Positions 39,876 to 50,031 of a stretch of DNA of 64,000 bases are shown here, in pieces (position 1 is the first letter of the stretch; each line of letters opens with the position of its first letter). Source of the DNA: Oscillospiraceae bacterium (GTDB lineage: Bacteria > Bacillota > Clostridia > Oscillospirales > Ruminococcaceae). The stretch spans positions 25,552 to 89,551 of the forward strand of contig WRBI01000006.1 in assembly GCA_009784625.1 (NCBI GenBank), written 5' to 3'. The notes under the pieces are model-generated. The model saw only the letters and a program-made list of their open reading frames with translations, did no database searches and had not been told where the DNA came from. A program made the position numbers and the translations under genes.

Positions 39876-40571
39876 TTGGAGAAAAATATGGATTTCAGAC
39901 GCATCTATAAAACGCAAAGCCTGAGTGAAATGGCCGTGCAATATATTAAAAACAAGATCTTGTCGGGCGAGTTTAAAGGCGGAGATAAACTGATAGAGAC
40001 CAATATTTCCGCCGATTTGGCCATCAGCCGCCCACCTGTCCGGGAGGCTTTGCGCGAACTCAGCGTACAGGGCATGATTGTTTTCTCACCGAGAAAGGGC
40101 AACGTTGTGCCGGAAATCTCTTTAGAAGAAATTTTAGAAATCTTTGACATACGCATATCATTAGAAGTAAAGGTGCTTGAGCTGCTGATTCAAAAGAAAC
40201 TGTTAGCGGGCGAGGATTTCGCCTGTCTGCGAAGCCTTGTGGAAAAAATGCGGGCACAAAGCAGCCTCGAAGGCGAGCCGCACGAAAAGATGTATCAGCT
40301 AAACTCTTTGGATTTGCAATTTCACAGTTACCTGTGGGCCGCTTCGAAAAGCTTTCGGCGCGCAAAAATTATGGAAAGCCTTTTCTTCCAGCTTCTGCTT
40401 GCGATGAATCGCACCCCTGAATCGTTGGGCGTATTTGGTGAAAAGGCAATCGAGCATGAACGCATTGTTGACGCCCTTGAGAAAAATGACCTCGACTTGG
40501 CGGTTTCTCAGTTTACGGTACATCTGGACAGTTATACACAAGCGATTGTGAAGGGTATGCGTGTGAGATAA
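39876..40571 (+). CDS. GntR family regulator (FCD C-terminal domain)
   Basis: GGDKLIETNISADLAISRPPVREALRELSVQGMIVFSPRKGNVVPEISLEEILEIFDIRISLE. Confidence 0.93.
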   Translation: MEKNMDFRRIYKTQSLSEMAVQYIKNKILSGEFKGGDKLIETNISADLAISRPPVREALRELSVQGMIVFSPRKGNVVPEISLEEILEIFDIRISLEVKVLELLIQKKLLAGEDFACLRSLVEKMRAQSSLEGEPHEKMYQLNSLDLQFHSYLWAASKSFRRAKIMESLFFQLLLAMNRTPESLGVFGEKAIEHERIVDALEKNDLDLAVSQFTVHLDSYTQAIVKGMRVR

Positions 40572-40588
40572 ATGAACACATGGTATCT

Positions 40589-41296
40589 TCACTTTTGCCA
40601 GTGATCCAACACTTGATCATTTAAAATCGCTTTGACGGTACGCCAGCTTGGATAAAGCCGATCCATGTATCCCTTAAAAACATCATTATGACTTTTCTCC
40701 AATAAATGTACAAGCTCATGTATTATAACATATTCAAGGCCTTCGGGCGCTTTCTTCACTAATTGCAGGTTCAGCCAGATTCTTTTTTCTTTGACATTGC
40801 ATGTACCCCATCTGGTACGCATATTCTTAATTCGCCATTCCTTCGCCTTTACCCCGACGATCTTTTCGCACTTTTCAAATACTGGTGGAATGGTTTCTTT
40901 GAGTATCTCACGGTACCAATTATTCACCACATCAGCGCGTTGTTGTGGTGTACTGTCTTCTCGCACTTGTAAGACGATTCTTTGACCGCTTATAGAAACA
41001 TTGTTTCTCATATTGCTATAAACAACATCCAGCGGGTATCGTTTGCCCCACAAGTAATGGCTCTCACCAGCCAGATACTTGTACTCAGTTTGTCTTGGCT
41101 GCTCTATAAACTTTTGACGTTGTTTCTTGATCCACGCAATGCGTGATACGGCAAACATGCGGATTACATCCTCTGTTGCTGACATTGGGGCCGTTATTTT
41201 TACTTTTCCATCCGGTGGGACAACCCGGATATACATATTTTTAATCTGTTTTTTTTCAGCTGAAACATCAATCCCGCCAACAATCAAGCTTATCAT
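40589..41296 (-). CDS. YgjP-like M48/DUF45 metallopeptidase
   Basis: Zinc motif VIIHELVHLLEKSH; NMRTRWGTCNVKEKRIWLNLQLV. Confidence 0.92.
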   Translation of the reverse strand: MISLIVGGIDVSAEKKQIKNMYIRVVPPDGKVKITAPMSATEDVIRMFAVSRIAWIKKQRQKFIEQPRQTEYKYLAGESHYLWGKRYPLDVVYSNMRNNVSISGQRIVLQVREDSTPQQRADVVNNWYREILKETIPPVFEKCEKIVGVKAKEWRIKNMRTRWGTCNVKEKRIWLNLQLVKKAPEGLEYVIIHELVHLLEKSHNDVFKGYMDRLYPSWRTVKAILNDQVLDHWQK

Positions 41297-41297
41297 T

Positions 41298-41597
41298 CGG
41301 TACCCACCCTGCTCACTTACTATTTTCATCCATTCCTCAGCTTTTACTTGGTCCCATGTATGGCAGCTTCGATTGCGCGTCTGATTTTTCGCTCTTTTAC
41401 AATATTACCTGTAAAGCCGCTCAACCGCGCTATTCCTAATATGTTCAGGATAGCGCTTCGCGCTATCCTGCTGGCAAATGTCTTTTGCCAGTTTTACAAT
41501 TCGTTTTAAGATATTCCCCATAAATAATGACTTCATTGCGCCGCCGCTTTATAAGCTCCCGAAAAATCGCAAACATTTTTTCATAATACTTAGGGTT
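41298..41597 (-). pseudogene. Degenerate C-terminal remnant of type I restriction subunit HsdR
   Basis: Three-frame relics in order: YYEKMFAIFRELIKRRRNEVIIYGEYLK / RIVKLAKDICQQDSAKRYPEHIRNSAVERLYR / GNIVKERKIRRAIEAAI / VKAEEWMKIVSEQGGY. Confidence 0.65.
41446..41495. other. Tandem perfect hairpins within the HsdR remnant
   Basis: CAGGATAGCGC-ttc-GCGCTATCCTG and CTGGCAAA-tgtct-TTTGCCAG. Confidence 0.55.
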
Positions 41598-41659
41598 GCT
41601 TTAACGCTAGTTTATACCCTGCTGATTTTATTAATGCTTGGCTTTGCTAGACCATATCA

Positions 41660-41702
41660 TAGAAAAAACCCCCGAAACGTGGCAGTTTCAAGGGTTTTGT
41701 TG
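41660..41702 (-). terminator. Terminator after rpsI
   Basis: Minus strand AACCCTTGAAACTGCCACGTTTCGGGGGTTTTTTC. Confidence 0.7.
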
Positions 41703-41707
41703 ATAGA

Positions 41708-42112
41708 CTAGCGTTTCGAGAATTGCGGTGCGCGGCGAGCGGCTTTGAGACCGTACTTTTTGCGCTCTTTCATTCTCGGGTCGCGGGTCAAAAACCCGGC
41801 TTTTTTGAGCGACGGGCGAAGTTCCGCGTCATAGACCAGCAGGGCACGCGAAATTCCATGGCGGATCGCGCCGGCCTGGCCGGTCACACCGCCGCCGGCC
41901 ACGCGGATAAAGACGTCAAACTTCGGTGTGGTTTGGGTCAGTTCCAGCGGCTGACGAACAATCAGCTTGAGTGTTTCAAGCCCAAAATAATCGTCGATGT
42001 CGCGGTCGTTGATTGTGATTTTTCCGGCGCCGGGATACAGTCTAACTCTGGCTACCGAGTGTTTTCTGCGGCCTGTGCCGTAGAAATAGGTTTTGGTATC
42101 GTAAATTCCCAC
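41708..42112 (-). CDS. rpsI: 30S ribosomal protein S9
   Basis: [33 protein letters not shown]...[16 protein letters not shown]. Confidence 0.98.
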   Translation of the reverse strand: MGIYDTKTYFYGTGRRKHSVARVRLYPGAGKITINDRDIDDYFGLETLKLIVRQPLELTQTTPKFDVFIRVAGGGVTGQAGAIRHGISRALLVYDAELRPSLKKAGFLTRDPRMKERKKYGLKAARRAPQFSKR

Positions 42113-42129
42113 TTTTCGTTATCCCCCTT

Positions 42130-42558
42130 CTACAGCGTCCAAGCTTCTGGTTTTTGCGCCTGGTTTTCGTGTGTCGCGCCGCGGTAAATCCGGCAGCGAG
42201 TCAAGGATTTGCGGCCGACCACCGTGTCAGGCAGCATCCCTTTAACAGCCAGCATCATGGCCTTTTCCGGCTTTTGCTTCATCAGGTCATCGTAGCGGAT
42301 TTCTTTGAGTCCGCCAATCCATCCGGTGTGCCAGCGGTAAAACTTTTGCTGCAGCTTGCGCCCGGTCAAGATCGCCTTTTCGGCGTTGACAATGACAACA
42401 TGGTCGCCGCAATCGGCGTGGGGTGTAAAGCTGGGCTTGTGCTTGCCCCGCAGAATGTTGGCCGCGGTAACAGCTGTGCGGCCCAGGGGCTTGCCGGCGG
42501 CATCCAAAAGATACCACTTGCGGGTAATGCTCCCCGCCTTTTCCATATAGGTGGACAT
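42130..42558 (-). CDS. rplM: 50S ribosomal protein L13
   Basis: KWYLLDAAGKPLGRTAVTAANILRGKHKPSFTPHADCGDHVVIVNAEK. Confidence 0.97.
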   Translation of the reverse strand: MSTYMEKAGSITRKWYLLDAAGKPLGRTAVTAANILRGKHKPSFTPHADCGDHVVIVNAEKAILTGRKLQQKFYRWHTGWIGGLKEIRYDDLMKQKPEKAMMLAVKGMLPDTVVGRKSLTRCRIYRGATHENQAQKPEAWTL

Positions 42559-42716
42559 TGGTGAAACCTCCCTCATAATTCAACAAAAGATAGTATAACC
42601 GCAAGTCATCGCCTTGTCAAGCATTATTTCAATTTACCGGGCAATATCTTTACTTTTCTTTGTTTTTTTAGCCCATACTGCGCGACAGGCGGCCGCCATA
42701 TCACGATTAAGTCCAT

Positions 42717-42766
42717 CTGTTAAATAACGAACAATTGTTGACTATCCATGTCGTTTCCTGTAAAAT
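42717..42766 (+). promoter_or_regulatory. Rex-like operator and promoter upstream of rex
   Basis: CTGTTAAATAACGAACAA (3 mismatches to TTGTTAA-N4-TTAACAA) then TTGACT-N17-TAAAAT. Confidence 0.5.
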
Positions 42767-42825
42767 ATCTTTCATACAAAAGTTTTAATTTCGTTTAGTA
42801 ATCGCGTGTTTTATATGCGAAAGAG

Positions 42826-43482
42826 GTGAAAGTGTTGCCGAATTACCCCGGCGTTTCTCCGTTGGTCACGCGGCGTTTACCGCGTTATTACCGCCATTTG
42901 ACCGAATTGATGAAGAGCGGCACTGAGCGGATTTCTTCGCGGGAGTTCGCGGATATGATCGGCTTTACCGCCTCACAAATCCGCCAGGACCTCAACTGTT
43001 TCGGCGGCTTTGGCCAACAGGGTTACGGCTACAATGTGGCCACCCTGCGCGCTGAAATCGGCCGGATCCTCTCGGTTGACAAAAGCCACCCCGCCATTAT
43101 TCTCGGCGCGGGACATCTGGGCGTGGCGCTGGCCAACAACATGGGCTTCGAGCAGTGCGGGTTTCGCTTAGCCGGTATTTTTGACGTCAACCCCGCGATC
43201 GTGGATCAGACCATAAAGGGCTGTGTAGTCCGCCACACATCCGAGCTTTCTGCGTTTTGCGCTGAGTTTCATCCACAGGTTTGCGTTCTTTGCACCCCGC
43301 CGGCCGTAGTGCCCGAGCTGGTCAAAAATCTGGTCAGTTATGGCGTCAAGAGCTTCTGGAACTTTTCACAATGCGACATTTCAACCTTTTACCCCAACGA
43401 GATTGTAGTTGAGGATGTTCAGCTCAGCGACAGCTTGATGAACTTAAGTTTTCACTTAAACGAAAAGTTGGGCGGACACTAG
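42826..43482 (+). CDS. rex: Redox-sensing transcriptional repressor Rex
   Basis: RRLPRYYRHLTELMKSGTERISSREFADMIGFTASQIRQDLNCFGGFGQQGYGYNV. Confidence 0.97.
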   Translation: MKVLPNYPGVSPLVTRRLPRYYRHLTELMKSGTERISSREFADMIGFTASQIRQDLNCFGGFGQQGYGYNVATLRAEIGRILSVDKSHPAIILGAGHLGVALANNMGFEQCGFRLAGIFDVNPAIVDQTIKGCVVRHTSELSAFCAEFHPQVCVLCTPPAVVPELVKNLVSYGVKSFWNFSQCDISTFYPNEIVVEDVQLSDSLMNLSFHLNEKLGGH

Positions 43483-43510
43483 AGATCCGCCCAGCATGAT
43501 TCATAAAGCG

Positions 43511-43542
43511 CAAGCCACCCGGTCACCGGGTGGCTTTTTGTT
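43511..43542 (+). terminator. Terminator after rex
   Basis: AGCCACCCGGTCACCGGGTGGCTTTTTG. Confidence 0.85.
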
Positions 43543-43648
43543 GTCCGCGGTGCACCAAGAATCTGCCCGTATCATAAGATAAAGGAATAGCAGCGGCCAG
43601 CCAACACTGTGCGCGCGGGCCGCTTGCAATCTTTTGGGAGAAGTTTAT

Positions 43649-44551
43649 ATGCCGCGAAAAACAACTTACGCCGTGATCGGCGGTGATGACCGACAGGTTC
43701 ACCTGGCAAACGCGCTGGCCGGCCAGGCAGGCAGCGACGCCGTCTGCGCCATGTTTTTGGAATCCGGCGACACGCTGGATCAAAGTATTGAGCGCTCCGG
43801 CCGGCCGGAACTGATCTTGCCGCGGTGCGACGTGGCCATCTTTCCGCTTCCGCTTGCGGACAACGATGGGATGATTCACACCCCGCTCAGTGCTCAGACG
43901 GTCAGCCTGTCGGCCTGTGCGGCCTTTCTGACTCCCGGAGCCGTGGCGGTGGCGGGTAAAGTTATGCCCACAGATATAGCCGCTTTCCAAAAAAAGGGGA
44001 TCGATTTGTACGACTACTGTGCGCGGGAGGAGTTCGCCATTCAAAACGCAATCCCCACCGCTGAAGGGGCAATTCAATTCGCGCTCGAAAAACTGCCGGT
44101 CACCCTGTTTGAATCAGCCTGTCTGGTCACCGGTTACGGGCGGATCGGCCGGGTGCTCGCCCGCCTGCTCCGCGCGTTTGGGGCAAAGGTAAAAGTGGCC
44201 GCACGGGATTCACAAGACCTGGCATGGATCCGCGCGGACGGGCTGATCCCTATTCCCCTGCCCGCGCTGGGTCAACATCTGGCCGGCACTGATGTAATCT
44301 TCAACACGATCCCCGACACGGTTTTAGGCGCGGAGGCGCTTTCCGTGCTCGATCCGGCCTGCCTGATCATCGACCTGGCCTCCAGCCCGGGCGGGGTTGA
44401 TTTTGCAGCAGCCGAGCGGATGGGGGTTCAGGCCATCCACGCACTTGGTCTGCCCGGGAAGACCGCCCCCAAAAGTGCGGGAAAAATCACACTGGACGCC
44501 ATATTCCAAATCTTAGACGAAAGGAGGGGTTTGCAGTGCCGACAACCATAG
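43649..44551 (+). CDS. dpaA: Dipicolinate synthase subunit A
   Basis: VIGGDDRQVHLANALA...FESACLVTGYGRIGRVLARLLRAFGAKVKVAARD; paired with dpaB. Confidence 0.9.
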   Translation: MPRKTTYAVIGGDDRQVHLANALAGQAGSDAVCAMFLESGDTLDQSIERSGRPELILPRCDVAIFPLPLADNDGMIHTPLSAQTVSLSACAAFLTPGAVAVAGKVMPTDIAAFQKKGIDLYDYCAREEFAIQNAIPTAEGAIQFALEKLPVTLFESACLVTGYGRIGRVLARLLRAFGAKVKVAARDSQDLAWIRADGLIPIPLPALGQHLAGTDVIFNTIPDTVLGAEALSVLDPACLIIDLASSPGGVDFAAAERMGVQAIHALGLPGKTAPKSAGKITLDAIFQILDERRGLQCRQP

Positions 44552-45105
44552 GTTTTGCGCTTTGCGGCTCCTTTTGTACATTTGAACAAGCGCTGGACAG
44601 CGCCAAAATGCTGATCAGCGAGGGCTTCAAGCTCATCCCGGTCTTTTCAGATGCCGCTTACAAGACCGATACCCGTTTTGGTACCGCAAAATACTGGGTG
44701 GACGCCTTTGAGTCGCTCACCGGCAGCAAATGCATCCACAACCTTGTCGGTGCCGAGCCAATCGGGCCGAAAGCGCTGTTCGACCTGATGTTGATCGCCC
44801 CCTGTACCGGAAACACACTGGCAAAACTGGCGTATGGGATGGTGGACACTTCGGTGACCATGGGCGCAAAAAGCCACCTGCGGGGCGGGCGGCCACTTTT
44901 GCTCGCGCCTTCCACCAACGACGCGCTGAGCGGCGCGGCCAAAAACATCGGCGCACTGCTCAATTACCGAAACATCTACTTTGTACCTATGAGGCAGGAT
45001 GACCCGGCCGCCAAGCCGCGCTCAATGGTCGCCGACTTTTCCTGCATCCCCGAAGCTGTACGGCACGCTTTAGACGGCAAACAGCTTCAGCCCATTTATC
45101 TTTAA
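44536..45105 (+). CDS. dpaB: Dipicolinate synthase subunit B (flavoprotein)
   Basis: IGFALCGSFCTFEQAL...LMLIAPCTGNTLAKLAYGMVDTSVTMGAKSHLR. Confidence 0.92.
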   Translation: MPTTIGFALCGSFCTFEQALDSAKMLISEGFKLIPVFSDAAYKTDTRFGTAKYWVDAFESLTGSKCIHNLVGAEPIGPKALFDLMLIAPCTGNTLAKLAYGMVDTSVTMGAKSHLRGGRPLLLAPSTNDALSGAAKNIGALLNYRNIYFVPMRQDDPAAKPRSMVADFSCIPEAVRHALDGKQLQPIYL

Positions 45106-45130
45106 CAGGCACGATTCTTGGTGCCGATTT

Positions 45131-45182
45131 ATGCCAAACACCAATCAAAAACTTATCCCGTATTTTGATTGGTGTTTGGCAT
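45131..45182. repeat. Perfect 20-bp inverted repeat with 12-nt loop
   Basis: ATGCCAAACACCAATCAAAA-acttatcccgta-TTTTGATTGGTGTTTGGCAT. Confidence 0.9.
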
Positions 45183-45207
45183 TGTATTCGGTGCGGGGGA
45201 TCGTGCT

Positions 45208-45810
45208 TTAGTAGGACACCTCCGGCTCTCTCGGGTCAGGCAAAGCCGGACGATACCGGGCCAGGAGGTCTTTTTCCCGCTGCGTAAAGTCGAGATCACG
45301 CCCAAAGCCGGACAAGCAGATATTCGCCGTCTCGTACGATGCGCCAAATGCCTGTGACAGCGCCAAAGCCGGATTCCCCACGCTTTTCGCGGTTTTTAAG
45401 TATTCACAAGCCAAAACGCGCGGCACGAGCAGCTCGGCGGCGAAAGAGTTGGCCTCCCGCTCACTGGCCGGGCTGTCGTCGCCGTGCCCTAAGTAAATGT
45501 GCCCGACTTCGTGTGCCAGCGTAAACTGCCGCCGTCGGGTTGACCGCGCCTTTTCGTTGTACAAGATTAGATAAACCCGCCTGCCCCGGCGCTCGACAAT
45601 CAGCGTGCAGCCGTCCTGCAAGGCAGCCCGCGCCTCACCGGTCAGCGAATCGAGCGTGTGGCTGGTCAGGGCACAATAGTGTTCGAGTGAATCGATTATC
45701 AGCCGCTTGTCAAAGCGCAGTTTTTCAACCCGAACCGGCAGGCGGGGCGGGTTCTGATTAAGCAAAAGCGACTGGGCAAGCGCCCTGGCATGAGCGGCGC
45801 CGTCGGTCAC
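45208..45810 (-). CDS. ImmA/IrrE-family metallopeptidase
   Basis: FTLAHEVGHIYLGHGDDSPASEREANSFAAELLVP. Confidence 0.9.
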   Translation of the reverse strand: MTDGAAHARALAQSLLLNQNPPRLPVRVEKLRFDKRLIIDSLEHYCALTSHTLDSLTGEARAALQDGCTLIVERRGRRVYLILYNEKARSTRRRQFTLAHEVGHIYLGHGDDSPASEREANSFAAELLVPRVLACEYLKTAKSVGNPALALSQAFGASYETANICLSGFGRDLDFTQREKDLLARYRPALPDPREPEVSY

Positions 45811-46175
45811 TCGTCGCTTTCCTCAGCCATACCCATCGCTTCAAGGTAACCGTCAATGCTCTCTTCAAAGTTGCGAAGCAAGCGCTCGCGCAATGGCGGC
45901 GGAATTTTATCCGCCCGGCGGGAAAGCATAAGCATCTTTTCTTCCTGCTCGTTTTGCGCTCCGCTGCGGCTGGTGATGTTTCCCGCGTACTCAAAGAAGT
46001 ACTCGGTCGACACCTCAAAGAAGTCGGCCAGTTTTTTGAGCGTGAGCGAATCGGGAACAGACACTCCGCGCTCATAGGCGCTGTAAGTCTGCCGCTTTAC
46101 GTCCAAATATCGGGCCACGTCATCTTGATTAAACTTTTTTTGCTTGCGCGCGGTTTGCAATTGTTTTCCAAGCAT
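45807..46175 (-). CDS. XRE-family HTH regulator paired with ImmA/IrrE protease
   Basis: LQTARKQKKFNQDDVARYLDVKRQTYSAYERGVSVPDSLTLKKLADFFEVSTEYFFEY; overlaps downstream protease gene. Confidence 0.92.
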   Translation of the reverse strand: MLGKQLQTARKQKKFNQDDVARYLDVKRQTYSAYERGVSVPDSLTLKKLADFFEVSTEYFFEYAGNITSRSGAQNEQEEKMLMLSRRADKIPPPLRERLLRNFEESIDGYLEAMGMAEESDE

Positions 46176-46366
46176 AATATCACCTCTTGAATATTTATAA
46201 TAGCAAATTATTTTTGCAAATTCAAGTATTAATTATAACAATGTGCTTGGTAATTATTGTTAAGCGCTTAGCTGTCAAAGATGTACAGTTTGTGAAGAAA
46301 TCATTAAGTTTATTCTTTTTCCATGATTACCACTTGATTTTTACAGAAAAATGGATAAAATAAGCT

Positions 46367-46393
46367 TTAGCACTCATGGCGCAAGAGTGCTAG
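46367..46393 (+). promoter_or_regulatory. CIRCE element (HrcA operator)
   Basis: TTAGCACTC-ATGGCGCAA-GAGTGCTAG, one mismatch to TTAGCACTC-N9-GAGTGCTAA. Confidence 0.93.
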
Positions 46394-46464
46394 CGCGAAA
46401 GTTGGCTCACTCCCTCTTTTTCGCTGGTACAGCTTGAAAGCTGAAAATTTTAAGGAGGATTTAA

Positions 46465-46752
<288 letters not shown>

Positions 46753-46763
46753 TCTAACCATAA

Positions 46764-48419
<1,656 letters not shown>

Positions 48420-48439
48420 ACAATCGTTAAAATCACAGA

Positions 48440-48483
48440 CACCGGCAAGCGCGGAATCTTCCGCGCTTGCCGGTGTTTTTGCG
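48440..48483 (+). terminator. Terminator after groEL
   Basis: CACCGGCAAGCGCGG-aatctt-CCGCGCTTGCCGGTGTTTTTG. Confidence 0.9.
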
Positions 48484-48581
48484 TTGCGAACTTTGTCGAA
48501 TTGTGGTAATATATCCCTGTCGAGGGTTCTCGGCACACATAGGGCAATCCCGAAAACGGCTAAGGCCGGACGGCCCAGCCG

Positions 48582-48624
48582 CCACCTTTCTTCGCGGACG
48601 CGCGAGTTTAGAGAAAGGAGGTGG
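48582..48624 (+). promoter_or_regulatory. RBS-sequestering leader hairpin
   Basis: CCACC-TTTCT-TCGCG-gacg-CGCGA-gtttag-AGAAA-gga-GGTGG; pairs the AGGAGG region before the small ORF. Confidence 0.6.
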
Positions 48625-48629
48625 TAAGC

Positions 48630-48746
48630 GTGGAAGTGGTTTTCATCGTTTGCATTGTAGCGATTACCGTAGTGGCAATCGTGGCGATAAAAGCTGTGAC
48701 ATCTGCATTTCTGGCAAAAAAACAGCCGCCCTCTGCTAAAGGTTAG
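48630..48746 (+). CDS. 38-aa hydrophobic small protein (GTG start)
   Basis: MEVVFIVCIVAITVVAIVAIKAVTSAFLAKKQPPSAKG; AAAGGAGGTGG RBS; GCCGC/GCGGC terminator-like hairpin over the ORF end. Confidence 0.55.
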   Translation: MEVVFIVCIVAITVVAIVAIKAVTSAFLAKKQPPSAKG

Positions 48747-48892
48747 CGGCTATTTTTAGCTAGCATCTTTGGCACAACCGTTTGAGGTCTTGCCCTTTGT
48801 GTTTATTATACACCTGCGCTGCCGGATTGTCAAACAGAATAATAATGCCGACATCTGCGGAAAGCTACCGCAGATGTCGGCGTTTTTTGCTT

Positions 48893-49351
48893 TTACTTCC
48901 GGTTTTCGAGTATGCCTTTGAGCTCGTCCATAAAGGAGTTTACGTCTTTAAACTCGCGGTAAACCGAAGCGAACCGCACATAAGCAACCTCGTCGATCGC
49001 TTTGAGTTTTTCCATGGCCAGCTCACCTACCCGTGAGGACAGCGTTTCGCGTTCCATGGTGTTGAGTATGCTTTGTTGGATGGCGTCCGCCGCTTCTTCG
49101 AGCTGGGCGACCGAGATAGGGCGCTTTTCGCAGGCTCTGGTCAGCCCGGCCAGCAGCTTACCGCGGTCAAACGCTTCCCGTGTCTTGTCTTTCTTGACCA
49201 CCATAATCGGCGCAGTCTCGATGATCTCATAGGTCGTAAAGCGTTTCTCACAACCTAAACACTCCCGGCGGCGGCGGATCTTTGCCCCTTCGTCGGTCGG
49301 GCGGGAATCGATCACCTTGCTCTCAATAAAAAAGCAAAACGGGCATTTCAA
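48893..49351 (-). CDS. nrdR: Transcriptional repressor NrdR
   Basis: [42 protein letters not shown]. Confidence 0.97.
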   Translation of the reverse strand: MKCPFCFFIESKVIDSRPTDEGAKIRRRRECLGCEKRFTTYEIIETAPIMVVKKDKTREAFDRGKLLAGLTRACEKRPISVAQLEEAADAIQQSILNTMERETLSSRVGELAMEKLKAIDEVAYVRFASVYREFKDVNSFMDELKGILENRK

Positions 49352-49436
49352 AGCGGCGTCACTCCTTTATTGTCAACGGTCTTACACCATACACGGTGAA
49401 GTTTTGTTTTCTCCGCTCTTAATTGGCAAAGCGGCG

Positions 49437-49703
49437 TCAATCCAAAAAGTCTTCTACCAAATCGGGTATATGCAGCGGATGTGCCTCGTGCTCAGCACAA
49501 AGGGTGAGAAAGCACTTCAGCCGCTCCTTATCCGTACTCACATCGGGTGCGGCGTAAAAAACCCGATCCGTTTCGTCCGTGGCGGATACCCCATATGTAG
49601 TATAGCGAATATTTTCCTGCTCGTCAACAACCTCGGCGCTGGTGAGCGTGAGGTAAGCGGTAAGCTCACCTTTGCCCAACGGGTAATTTTTAGAACTGTG
49701 CAT
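49437..49703 (-). CDS. Small conserved hypothetical protein
   Basis: 88-aa ORF MHSSKNYPLGKGELTAYLTLTSAEVVDEQENIRYTTYGVSATD; family not identified. Confidence 0.5.
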   Translation of the reverse strand: MHSSKNYPLGKGELTAYLTLTSAEVVDEQENIRYTTYGVSATDETDRVFYAAPDVSTDKERLKCFLTLCAEHEAHPLHIPDLVEDFLD

Positions 49704-50031
49704 AAGTGTGTCCCCTCCTCATGTTTCAGTTATGTGCGATTCGGACGCCCCGATCACACTTCGGCCCTATCCTACACCTGTCACTTTCATTTATGAGAAC
49801 AAGCAAAACGCTGCGCGAGTATTGCCCTTTGCTTATTTCATCAGTTTTGACTATAATACTTGAGTTTTCCGCAGATGGCAAATTGTTTTCTTCGACAAAA
49901 TACGATAATAATTTCCAATACTCAGAATATACAACAGTTTTTCGATTGCTTTCGCGGCAAATAATCGCTTTTCTTTGGATATTTTGACGATATAAAAAAT
50001 CAACTCGACAACACCCGATAATTTGTTTATT

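Noticed and set aside
45208-46175. XRE plus ImmA/IrrE pair as evidence of a prophage or integrative element
   Set aside because: The pair alone is common; no integrase, excisionase or att-like repeats were found around it in this window.
48515-48600. c-di-GMP-I (GEMM) riboswitch in the leader after groEL
   Set aside because: Only short similarity (CACAYAGGGCAA, CGAAA); the conserved GGGACGCAAAGCC segment is missing.
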